Source: an uncultured Oscillospiraceae bacterium
Lineage (GTDB): Bacteria > Bacillota > Clostridia > Oscillospirales > Ruminococcaceae
DNA: 5,072 bases
Direction: 5' to 3'
NCBI GenBank assembly: GCA_934457235.1
Contig: CAKSHT010000152.1
Span: 1-5,072 of the forward strand
Every line of letters starts with the position of its first letter. Within the stretch, counting starts at the first letter, position 1. A program made the translations under genes and the position numbers. The notes below the pieces were generated by a model. That model saw only the letters and a program-made list of their open reading frames with translations, was not told the DNA's origin and did no database searches. Positions 1 through 5,072 of this stretch are shown one piece after another.

Positions 1-13
1 CTGTTCATTTCAG

Positions 14-3000
14 TTAAAATCCTACTGCTTTTTTCAGAATAACAGAAGCGTCAAGCGCGTTGACGGTATTATCTCCATTAAGGTCGGAAACCTCCGGATT
101 TGCGGCGGTCTCCATTCCAACGATGTATTTCAGTACAGCAGACGCGTCCAACGCATTCAGCACGCCATCATTGTTCATGTCGCCGGGAAGGTCGCTGCAG
201 GCGCACACCATAACGATATATTCGCCCTGAGAATCTGTGCCGGACAGTATAGCAGAACCGTCTTCGCCAACTCTAGCACATTTCAGGAACCGCAGTTCCC
301 CGTCGGCCAGCCTGTAAATATTTGCGAAATAACCCGCAAATTGTTTCCTGAAATTCAGCTTTAAACCGGCGGTGATATCCGTGCCGGAAATTTTCAGATC
401 AGCGCCCGGAATTCCGCGCAGGCTGCTCTTATCATTGTTCCCTGGCAGAATGGAGAAATCCGCGTCAGAAACAGCATTGAGCCTTGATCCGTCAACCACC
501 CAGCTCTTTGTGCTGTCAAGCGCAAATTCAGTCGTAAGGCTGTTTTTGACCATCGCAGCGAATACCATTTCCGGAACATCGGTATTGCCGTTCAGTTCGA
601 TGACCGCACTGCTTCCCGGTGCAATTTCTTCCAGCATTGATGCGATGTCTTTCCAGCTTCCGCCGCCTCCATTCATGAATGGCAGAGTTTCTTTGCGTTT
701 CTCCGCGCCGCCCTTGCCGGAGCCGCCTGATCCTCCGGAGCTTCCGCCAGAACCGCCGCTTGTTTTTTTCGGTGTTATTTCATAGTCGCACACGGTGCAT
801 ATCTCCGGGGAAGTGTAAGTCGCAGGACCGCCAGAAATGTGCGGCTGAACTTCGGAAACTTGGCTGCAGTTTTTACAGATATGCCAGTGACCGTTCCGGT
901 CTTTCTGATATTCCACAGACCAGACGTGCTCTAGTTTGGGCACTGTCACGGTTTCTCTGGAAAGCTCGACACCGCACCGCAAGCACTTTGTATATTCATC
1001 ATAAGAACCAGGTGCTTCGCACTTTGCAGGCACTTCGTTGTCTCTCAGTATTTTGCTGGCCTTATGTTCCAGAGCGGGAATATCTACTCTTGTCCTTGAC
1101 AGTTCCTCATTGCACACAGTGCAGTAAACTACCTCGGTACGGTACCCGGGTATCCCGCATTCGGCTTCTTTGAAATCATTGTAATCTTCTGAAATGTGCT
1201 TTGCGAGTGGGAGCACCGTGCTTTCAAGGGTGATCTCATTCTTCGCGTCAGGATCGCTGAAATATCTCTGGCACCAGTCGCATGACCAGTACTCGATATT
1301 TCCATTTACGGTACAGGTGGAGGAAACCGCTTCGTGATGAGTAAGCTCACCGTGACCGGTCCTGACGGTAGCTGACGCCGCATCGCTTGCGGAATACTCC
1401 GATGTTTCCTTCATGCGGATATATGCAACAACTTCCGTGTCATGTCCAATAAAGCCAGACACATTTTTTAAGCTCCAGCTAATGTCGTTGAATTTGTATT
1501 CCGCGCCGTCGATCGGCTCTATTACTACATTGAAAGAAGTTGTGCTCACCTGCTGAACGGACACCACGCATTCCGGAGCCTGCTGCGGCTTTTGGTCAGT
1601 GATCAGGATATTGACTGAGAATGTCATATCTTCGTAATTCTGCGTCTTCAGCGTTATGGTTATTTTCGAAGATTTTCCAACAGATGATGAATCAGTTGTC
1701 GGGATATCGAAATTAAGGATACCATTGCTGAAAGATACAGAATCCGGAGTGAAAACATCTGGATCGGGCTCATCTATCACAACGACCGGTTCTTCCATGT
1801 CTCCGGTATCGTCAGGCAGTCCTTTTATTTCCACTGACTTATTGCCTATATCCGTCCATATATAGGGCAGTTCCACATCGGGAATGATTTTTACCGCCTT
1901 AACGATAGTAAAGTTCCAGTCGCCGGAGGTAAACGGAACTGTCGTTCCGGCGATGTTGCCGGATTCATTCACGCTTACGCTGACGGTGTAGGTCCCGGGT
2001 GTTATCGGCTCGGCTTCGTTGTTGTTTTCATCAAAGTACTTCACTTCCAGAAGCTCGTTTACTTCCTCCGGAAGACGGCCTGATGTCACATAAGCCGCCT
2101 TTGCACTGCCGCTGTAGCTGAGTTCTGCGGGCGGCGTAAATCTGATATCATCTGCTGTGAGGGTCGTTTTTCCGACGGTGAATTTCCAGCTTTCATCGGT
2201 AAGCCCATTAACAGCGGGATAAACGCTCCCTGCTTCAACGTCGATTTTTACAGTATAGACGCCGGGTAATATCGGCTGAGTTTCGCCGCCGTTCTCATCG
2301 AAATACTTCAACGTTATCTTACCGACTCCGGTCACACCGGCCGCAGGAACTACGCTTGCAGTATGCGCCATACCGCTGTATTCAACGGGAAGAATCGGAG
2401 CGCTGAAAACAAAGTCGGAAGCAGTCAGTTCAACAGGAACCAGATTGATCGTTTTTTCCGCAGACTTTCCGTTAAACAGTGCATTTCCGGTGAACTTCAC
2501 AACAAACGAACGCTCCCCGGGTTCAAACCTGTCGGCGACTTCGGCTTCAGCGCCGTCTGAATCATATGTCACGACTGCGGAAAGCTTCACATTGTCAGAA
2601 TAAAGCTCCAGCTTATCAGCATTGCCATCGGAAAGTACCGAGAAATAACCGAAGCTTTCGCCGAGTTTTATCTGCGCGTCAAGCGTGAATGCCGGTAAGT
2701 CTGCAACGGTAAACGGTTCAGCCCCCGCGCAGTCGATGGTAAGTCTTACGTCATACTCATAAGCCGGGAAAACGGACGTATCCTTAAAACCCGGGAAATA
2801 CAAAGTCGTGTTGTCGTATGGCTTGACGTCCCATATCTTACTGTCAAGCTTCATCAGCGTCAGTGCATTTTCAGATATCATGTCAAATGTGGAAACGCCC
2901 GTGCCGATGCCATTGTTGAATCTGTATATATCGCTGTTATAATAGCAGTTTGAAATTTTGCTGGTGTCTGTTTCACTGCCGCATACTCCGCCGCCGCTTT

Positions 3001-4717
3001 GCTTACTCTCCATCTTAACAATGCTGTAGCAGTTTTCGATATTTCCGTAGTTAGTGCCGCAGATACCGCCGACGTAACAATCTGCCTTAAGTTCCACAAT
3101 GGAGAAGCAGCTGCTTATTGTGCCTGAATTACGCCCGGCGATGCCGCCGACCTCATTTTTTCCCGTGACAGACGAATCAATTAGACCGACTTGCGAAACT
3201 GAGCCGCCTGAGCCTATGAAGCCAAACAGACCTACATTGTTATCCCTGGTGTCAGCGTGAAGTCCGCTTATCGTGTGTCCGCAGCCGTCGAATGTTCCAT
3301 TGTAGCGTTTATTGTATGTGCCTATGGGCGTCCAGGCGCGGGTGCATATTACATTGTCGGTCATCAGCGCATTGATATTCACTTTTCCGCCGTTAACGGC
3401 TTCGGAGAACCTGAAAAGCTCGTCTTCGTTTGAAATACGGTAAACTCCGCAAACAGTGCATATCCCGTTTTCATCGAAACTGTGGTCCCTGAGTTCGCCT
3501 GCAACCGGGATCTTCTCGATTGCGTCACAGACGGAGCACTTCATAACGATATATTCAGGCTCCACACAGGTAGCCGGAATGCGCTGACTGGTTTCAACGT
3601 AATTGTGCTCCAGCTTCTCTATTCTGGACTCAACGGCTAAATTGCAGCGATTGCAGACATAATACTGATGTCCATACGATTTACAAGTTGGCTGTATGTC
3701 TACTACTATTTTAGTTTCGTTATGTCCGAGCGCTTTTACAGTTTCGTCCGGCACATTTTTCTTCATCTGGCACAGGCTGCATTCCATGATTATCTGCTTG
3801 CAGCTGGTGCAGTTCGGAGGTATCTCCCCGGTCTCCTGCCAGTCATGGACGCAGGTGTTCGTTGTGCCGTCAAACTCCAGCTTGCTGCCGGTTTTCTTCA
3901 TCGTAAGGGTGTATTTTTTATCCGACATCTTATAGTTCGGATCCACTTGTATCAGATAAGTGTCAGAACTGAGCTTCGTCACGCTTTTGATTTTCATCCA
4001 ACTCGTCGCAGAAGACTCCTGCAGAATAAGTTCGTCAGCCGTCAGGCTGCTGACTTCCTGGGTGAACTTTACCTCTATCGTCTGGTCTGTGCGCGCTGAA
4101 ACGCTGCTCAGGAATTTTCCGACTGTCACCCTGACTGTGGCTGTCAGGGTTCCTTCATCATCTGCGGATGAGGCAGCAGTTCTTTTTGAATAAATCGTAA
4201 TGGTTGCAGTACCCTCGCCCACAGCGGTCACAACACCGGTATTCATGTTAACGGTTGCAACGTCCTTGTTGTAGCTGACATATCTTATAATATCCGTGGA
4301 ATTTGACGGAGTCAGAGCCACCGATATCTCCGCAGTGCTTCCTATGTCTGTAAGGTATATTTCACTTTCAGACGGCGTGACGCTTGTCGCACGCAGACAA
4401 ACTTTAATCGTATCTGTGGCAATAGTCTTTCCCGTGGATTGATTCACACCCCTTATCTTCACGCTTCCCGGACCTACCGCAGTAAGCACACCGTTTCTTT
4501 TGCCGACTGTCGCCACATCTTTATTATCCGAATAAAAATAAACTTCTGCACCGTCAACCTTGATCTTAAAGCTTTCACCAACGTCTATTATTGCCGGAAT
4601 AGCACTTCCGTCAGTTTTGGTAAGCTTATATGCCGCGAAAACCGTCATCGGCATAACTGACATCATCAGAGTTAAAGCGACGGCAACCGCCGTGAAAATA
4701 CTGATAAATCGTTTCAT
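14..4717 (-). CDS. Giant secreted multidomain protein with Ig-like, GLUG, Cys/His-repeat and C-terminal type I dockerin domains
   Basis: The 1567-residue product starts with a signal peptide (basic MKR, hydrophobic core, likely cleavage after V-F-A at 28). Domains in order are two Big2 Ig-like (30-199), a beta-rich segment (201-284), Cys/His cluster A (289-423), GLUG repeats (426-593), an unassigned beta-rich stretch (about 652-760), two MBG-like repeats (761-940), another unassigned stretch, an FnIII-like unit (1046-1119), Cys/His cluster B (1127-1310), a Gly/Ser linker, a compact domain (about 1345-1505) and a dockerin (1509-1567). The ATG is supported by GGGAGG 7 nt upstream, an in-frame TGA at 4736-4738 that rules out a longer start, and the signal peptide beginning right there. 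No HExxH, glycosidase signature, LPxTG or SLH motif was seen. Family knowledge says dockerins bind cohesins, so the protein probably attaches non-covalently to a scaffoldin or cohesin-bearing surface protein. A role in adhesion, substrate binding or spacing is inference. The true function is unknown. Confidence 0.95.
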   Translation of the reverse strand: MKRFISIFTAVAVALTLMMSVMPMTVFAAYKLTKTDGSAIPAIIDVGESFKIKVDGAEVYFYSDNKDVATVGKRNGVLTAVGPGSVKIRGVNQSTGKTIATDTIKVCLRATSVTPSESEIYLTDIGSTAEISVALTPSNSTDIIRYVSYNKDVATVNMNTGVVTAVGEGTATITIYSKRTAASSADDEGTLTATVRVTVGKFLSSVSARTDQTIEVKFTQEVSSLTADELILQESSATSWMKIKSVTKLSSDTYLIQVDPNYKMSDKKYTLTMKKTGSKLEFDGTTNTCVHDWQETGEIPPNCTSCKQIIMECSLCQMKKNVPDETVKALGHNETKIVVDIQPTCKSYGHQYYVCNRCNLAVESRIEKLEHNYVETSQRIPATCVEPEYIVMKCSVCDAIEKIPVAGELRDHSFDENGICTVCGVYRISNEDELFRFSEAVNGGKVNINALMTDNVICTRAWTPIGTYNKRYNGTFDGCGHTISGLHADTRDNNVGLFGFIGSGGSVSQVGLIDSSVTGKNEVGGIAGRNSGTISSCFSIVELKADCYVGGICGTNYGNIENCYSIVKMESKQSGGGVCGSETDTSKISNCYYNSDIYRFNNGIGTGVSTFDMISENALTLMKLDSKIWDVKPYDNTTLYFPGFKDTSVFPAYEYDVRLTIDCAGAEPFTVADLPAFTLDAQIKLGESFGYFSVLSDGNADKLELYSDNVKLSAVVTYDSDGAEAEVADRFEPGERSFVVKFTGNALFNGKSAEKTINLVPVELTASDFVFSAPILPVEYSGMAHTASVVPAAGVTGVGKITLKYFDENGGETQPILPGVYTVKIDVEAGSVYPAVNGLTDESWKFTVGKTTLTADDIRFTPPAELSYSGSAKAAYVTSGRLPEEVNELLEVKYFDENNNEAEPITPGTYTVSVSVNESGNIAGTTVPFTSGDWNFTIVKAVKIIPDVELPYIWTDIGNKSVEIKGLPDDTGDMEEPVVVIDEPDPDVFTPDSVSFSNGILNFDIPTTDSSSVGKSSKITITLKTQNYEDMTFSVNILITDQKPQQAPECVVSVQQVSTTSFNVVIEPIDGAEYKFNDISWSLKNVSGFIGHDTEVVAYIRMKETSEYSASDAASATVRTGHGELTHHEAVSSTCTVNGNIEYWSCDWCQRYFSDPDAKNEITLESTVLPLAKHISEDYNDFKEAECGIPGYRTEVVYCTVCNEELSRTRVDIPALEHKASKILRDNEVPAKCEAPGSYDEYTKCLRCGVELSRETVTVPKLEHVWSVEYQKDRNGHWHICKNCSQVSEVQPHISGGPATYTSPEICTVCDYEITPKKTSGGSGGSSGGSGGSGKGGAEKRKETLPFMNGGGGSWKDIASMLEEIAPGSSAVIELNGNTDVPEMVFAAMVKNSLTTEFALDSTKSWVVDGSRLNAVSDADFSILPGNNDKSSLRGIPGADLKISGTDITAGLKLNFRKQFAGYFANIYRLADGELRFLKCARVGEDGSAILSGTDSQGEYIVMVCACSDLPGDMNNDGVLNALDASAVLKYIVGMETAANPEVSDLNGDNTVNALDASVILKKAVGF
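17..193 (-). other. Type I dockerin module (residues 1509-1567)
   Basis: It has two duplicated F-hand calcium loops. Loop 1 ligands are D1513, N1515, D1517, N1521 and D1524. Loop 2 ligands are D1545, N1547, D1549, N1553 and D1556. These occupy positions 1, 3, 5, 9 and 12 exactly, with the loops 32 residues apart. Each loop is followed by an ASxxLK helix, giving the near-perfect internal twofold repeat NALDAS...LK. The pair at loop positions 10-11, which helps set cohesin choice in known type I dockerins, is Ala-Leu in both halves. This symmetry would allow dual-mode cohesin binding. The module ends at the protein's last residue, as is usual. Confidence 0.95.
203..685 (-). other. Compact pre-dockerin domain of unassigned family (residues about 1345-1505)
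   Basis: It opens LPFMNGGGGSWKDIASMLEE and runs through V-I-E-L-N-G, V-P-x-x-V, W-V-V-D-G, I-P-G-A-D, F-A-x-I-Y-R and a closing G-E-Y-I-V-M-V strand. From memory, a similar domain (SW.DI....., a V...NG strand, VP..V, W.ING, A.LY......G.L.F, YTIVI) recurs just before dockerins or at the ends of Clostridia secreted proteins. No enzymatic motif is evident. I give no family name because I cannot verify one. Confidence 0.55.
707..760 (-). other. Gly/Ser-rich flexible linker (residues 1320-1337)
   Basis: Eighteen residues composed only of Gly, Ser and one Lys separate the long N-terminal array from the C-terminal compact domain and dockerin. Codons for Gly and Ser are mixed (ggc, gga, ggt; agc, tcc, tca, tct), so this is not a recent simple-sequence DNA expansion. 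A basic stretch, AEKRKE, follows directly. Such linkers give a docked module freedom of movement. Confidence 0.85.
788..1339 (-). repeat. Cys/His repeat cluster B (residues 1127-1310)
   Basis: Units resemble cluster A with slightly longer spacing: C1135/C1146/C1149/H1174, C1187/C1199/C1202/H1218 and C1233/C1245/C1248/H1264. The last two both fit C-x11-C-x2-C-x15-H exactly. The cluster ends with a different unit: HWHICKNC (H1277, H1279, C1281, C1284), H1293 and ICTVC (C1307, C1310). Like cluster A it carries 13 cysteines, and it ends with the same CTVC tetrapeptide. Repeated V-x-(I/V)-P-(A/K)-L-E-H separates the units. Metal binding, probably zinc, is inferred from the repeated C, CxxC, H set. 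Confidence 0.8.
1361..1582 (-). other. Degenerate fibronectin-III-like unit (residues 1046-1119)
   Basis: The segment contains I-D-G-A-E-Y-K-F-N-D, then W, then V-x-A-Y-I-R-M-K-E-T-S-E-Y-S-A-S. This follows the order of a common repeat in Clostridia surface proteins: EYS.DG..W, followed by Y.V.VR...T..Y.AS. The central GL.P turn is replaced by GFIGHDTEV, so it is a divergent copy. It links the beta-rich central part to Cys/His cluster B. The assignment rests on pattern memory only. Confidence 0.5.
1898..2437 (-). repeat. Two tandem MBG-like beta domains (residues 761-850 and 851-940)
   Basis: Two back-to-back 90-residue units align along their whole length: (V/T)xLTA(S/D)D at the start, YSG near residue 20, KYFDEN followed by P-I-x-P-G-x-Y-T-V, and a closing W-(K/N)-F-T strand. 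The layout matches the MBG/YDG class of bacterial surface beta domains, in which YSG, PGxYTV and a terminal strand are landmarks. Their role is structural. Residues 652-760 upstream and 941-1045 downstream are also beta-rich, but I cannot place them in a family. Confidence 0.78.
2939..3442 (-). repeat. GLUG repeat region, probable beta-helix (residues 426-593)
   Basis: The region opens with an ISNEDELFRFSEAVNGG lead-in and WTPIG...NGTFDGCGHTISGL, the usual entry to GLUG domains. It continues with turns VGLFGFIG (495-502), VGGIAGRNSGTISSCFS (523-539), VGGICGTNYGNIENCYS (549-565) and SGGGVCG...ISNCYYN (574-594). The GG(I/V) positions recur every 26 residues, and S/N-C-(F/Y) recurs at 537, 563 and 591. 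GLUG motifs occur in surface proteins and next to, but outside, the catalytic part of M26 IgA proteases. No protease motif is present here. A stacked beta-helix with an adhesive role is inferred. Confidence 0.85.
3449..3853 (-). repeat. Cys/His repeat cluster A (residues 289-423)
   Basis: Three full units follow C-x9-C-x2-C-x(12-15)-H: C303/C313/C316/H332, C345/C355/C358/H371 and C384/C394/C397/H412. A short closing CTVC pair (C420, C423) follows. C289 and H291 open the cluster, and C306 makes an extra CTSC pair. The units share P-x-C, Y-x-V-x-(C/K)C-x-x-C and (L)-x-H landmarks at 39-42 residue spacing. Repeats of this general look are common in secreted proteins of gut Clostridia, from memory. 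The regular C, C-x2-C, H arrangement suggests one metal ion, probably zinc, per unit, but disulfide pairing cannot be excluded. Confidence 0.8.
4121..4630 (-). repeat. Tandem Big2-type bacterial Ig-like domains (residues 30-107 and 109-199)
   Basis: Both units share the core pattern Y/F-x-S-x-N-K-D-V-A-T-V followed by N/T-G-V-x-T-A-V-G-x-G and a final beta strand (residues 60-90 and 145-177). This is the hallmark of the Big2 family seen in surface adhesins and S-layer-like proteins. They are structural beta-sandwich modules, often used for extension or for carbohydrate or protein contact. Residues 201-284 (coding 3866-4117) continue with another beta-rich segment containing VSARTDQTIEVKFTQEV, which resembles the Ig-like modules of S-layer-type proteins, but its family assignment is uncertain. 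Confidence 0.88.
4634..4717 (-). other. Sec signal peptide coding segment (residues 1-28)
   Basis: The N-terminus begins MKR, followed by a long hydrophobic run rich in Ala, Val, Leu and Met, then MPMTVFAAY. Val at -3 and Ala at -1 (V26-F27-A28) fit signal peptidase I cleavage before A29. There is no lipobox cysteine near the cleavage site, so a lipoprotein is unlikely. The mature chain would begin about AYKLTKTDG, directly at the first Ig-like domain. Confidence 0.9.
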
Positions 4718-4916
4718 TCTTTTTCCTCCCGGTGATCACGCTGCTGACGATACAGCTTCGAACATTAAAGCACATTTTTAATCCGTATGGTCACCTACAA
4801 AAATCTCGTGTGAGTAAAAATGTATATAGCGTACCGCCTGCTTAATCGGACTCCCCTGCAATTCAGCACACTCTGCCCATTTCCATTTTCAAACCGTTTT
4901 TATAGATTTCCCTTAT
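4718..4916 (-). promoter_or_regulatory. Long untranslated leader of about 199 nt with local hairpins
   Basis: The stretch between the predicted transcription start and the ATG holds no convincing gene. It has a hairpin at 4839-4868 (TGCT/AGCA, one G.A mismatch, AATTG/CGATT, 10-nt loop CAGGGGAGTC), an AT-only hairpin at 4764-4782 (ATTAAA/TTTAAT) and a short GCTG/CAGC hairpin at 4743-4756. GGTGA (4791-4795) can pair with TCACC (4731-4735) beside the Shine-Dalgarno. I recognise no known riboswitch class and see no T-tract after a hairpin that would mark an attenuator. A regulatory role is possible but unproven. Confidence 0.45.
4725..4730 (-). promoter_or_regulatory. Strong Shine-Dalgarno GGGAGG
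   Basis: GGGAGG lies 7 nt upstream of the ATG at 4717, separated by an A-rich spacer (AAAAAGA). Both sequence and spacing are near ideal for a Firmicute ribosome, which fixes the start codon. An 8-bp palindrome, GTGATCAC, sits just upstream and contains the in-frame TGA. Confidence 0.92.
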
Positions 4917-4922
4917 TACAAT

Positions 4923-4951
4923 ATTATACCATTTCGGCTTCGAATTGTCAA
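4923..4951 (-). promoter_or_regulatory. Consensus sigma-A promoter with extended -10
   Basis: TTGACA (4946-4951) and TATAAT (4923-4928) are both perfect consensus hexamers separated by exactly 17 nt. TGG directly before TATAAT gives the extended -10 (TGn) motif. Transcription should start around 4916-4917, at an A. No activator appears to be needed for basal strength, so control, if any, is likely to be by repression or in the leader. Confidence 0.9.
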
Positions 4952-5021
4952 TGGTTTATTCCTAATTGTCGCAATTTGCTTCATGAGTGTTAAAAATCAG
5001 TACCGTTTTAATATCTGGAAG

Positions 5022-5057
5022 CCTCTGAAAACCGGGACGCGAGCAGATTTTCAGAGG
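5022..5057. repeat. Perfect 10-bp inverted repeat with 16-nt loop
   Basis: CCTCTGAAAA (5022-5031) is the exact reverse complement of TTTTCAGAGG (5048-5057). The loop is GC-rich. It lies about 70 nt upstream of the -35 box. On neither strand is it followed by a T-tract, so it is not a classic intrinsic terminator. It could be an operator, an extragenic palindrome or an RNA element at the end of a neighbouring transcript. Confidence 0.6.
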
Positions 5058-5065
5058 TCGCCTAT

Positions 5066-5072
5066 AAAAAAA
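5066..5072 (-). terminator. Possible T-tract of an upstream gene's terminator, cut by the window edge
   Basis: Read on the minus strand, the window opens with seven T residues followed by ATAGGCG. If a gene lies upstream in the same direction, this could be the U-tract of its intrinsic terminator, with the hairpin just outside the window. The run could equally be an unrelated A/T tract. Confidence 0.25.

Noticed and set aside
372..785. Open plus-strand frame of 137 codons with a Pro-rich C-terminal end
   Set aside because: It is antisense to the Gly/Ser linker and pre-dockerin domain; the Pro-rich run is simply the complement of Gly/Ser codons. There is no ribosome binding site or recognisable domain.
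679..1173. Open plus-strand frame of 164 codons
   Set aside because: It lies fully opposite Cys/His cluster B, with a composition rich in Arg, Cys and Ser typical of antisense translation and no motif of its own.
2939..3442. M26-type IgA protease, suggested by the GLUG repeats
   Set aside because: GLUG motifs occur outside the catalytic part in those enzymes. No HExxH zinc-protease motif exists anywhere in this protein.
3668..4099. Open plus-strand frame of 143 codons with a hydrophobic start
   Set aside because: It is antisense to the third Ig-like segment and cluster A of a clearly real gene; its apparent membrane-like residues come from the complement of that coding sequence.
14..4717. 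Cell-wall sorting signal or S-layer homology domain for surface anchoring
   Set aside because: The C-terminus is a dockerin with no LPxTG, hydrophobic tail or SLH repeat, so anchoring would have to go through a cohesin partner.
4863..4886. Seven-codon leader peptide frame ATG...TGA in the untranslated leader
   Set aside because: There is no Shine-Dalgarno at a suitable distance, no run of regulatory codons and no adjoining attenuator hairpin with T-tract.
4718..4916. Known riboswitch such as a cyclic-di-GMP, cobalamin or TPP type
   Set aside because: I could not find the conserved core bases of these classes, and the visible stems are short and differently arranged.
4990..5011. AT-only inverted repeat TTAAAA/TTTTAA upstream of the promoter
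   Set aside because: It is a six-base AT-only match in AT-rich DNA and is likely chance; it may just act as an A/T-rich upstream segment.
5022..5057. Intrinsic terminator
   Set aside because: The stem is good, but neither strand has a T-tract right after it. On the plus strand an A-run follows, and on the minus strand the sequence continues CTTCCAGATATT.

Overview
The window is dominated by one very large gene on the minus strand. It encodes a 1567-residue exported, multidomain protein (about 4.7 kb), and the rest is its upstream control region. The protein has a Gram-positive-style signal peptide, bacterial Ig-like domains, GLUG repeats and a canonical type I dockerin at its C-terminus. The gene has a textbook GGGAGG ribosome binding site and a consensus sigma-A promoter. 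Together these point to an anaerobic, dockerin-using Firmicute, most likely a gut or rumen Clostridia member of the Ruminococcus/Oscillospiraceae type. The species cannot be named from this sequence.

Layout, reading in the direction of transcription (from high to low coordinates). Positions 5066-5072 hold a T-tract on the minus strand that may be the tail of an upstream gene's terminator. Positions 5022-5057 hold a perfect 10-bp inverted repeat. Positions 4923-4951 hold a perfect -35/-10 promoter with an extended -10. An untranslated leader of about 199 nt follows, with local hairpins. The Shine-Dalgarno lies 7 nt before the ATG at 4717. The coding region runs to the stop codon at 14-16, and only 13 nt remain after it, so the terminator and any downstream partner lie outside the window.

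Protein order: signal peptide (1-28); two Big2-type Ig-like domains (30-199); a third beta-sandwich-like segment (201-284); Cys/His cluster A (289-423); a GLUG region, probably a beta-helix (426-593); an unassigned beta-rich segment (about 652-760); two tandem 90-residue MBG-like repeats (761-940); another unassigned beta-rich segment (941-1045); a degenerate fibronectin-III-like unit (1046-1119); Cys/His cluster B (1127-1310); a Gly/Ser linker (1320-1337); a compact pre-dockerin domain (about 1345-1505); and the dockerin (1509-1567). No catalytic domain is recognisable. The best inference is a non-enzymatic binding, adhesion or spacer component that plugs into a cohesin-bearing scaffold or cell-surface protein.

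The most interesting points are two matched Cys/His repeat clusters (13 cysteines each) that look like repeated CCCH metal sites in a secreted protein, a dockerin on a giant adhesin-like protein rather than an enzyme, and an unusually strong promoter with a long structured leader.
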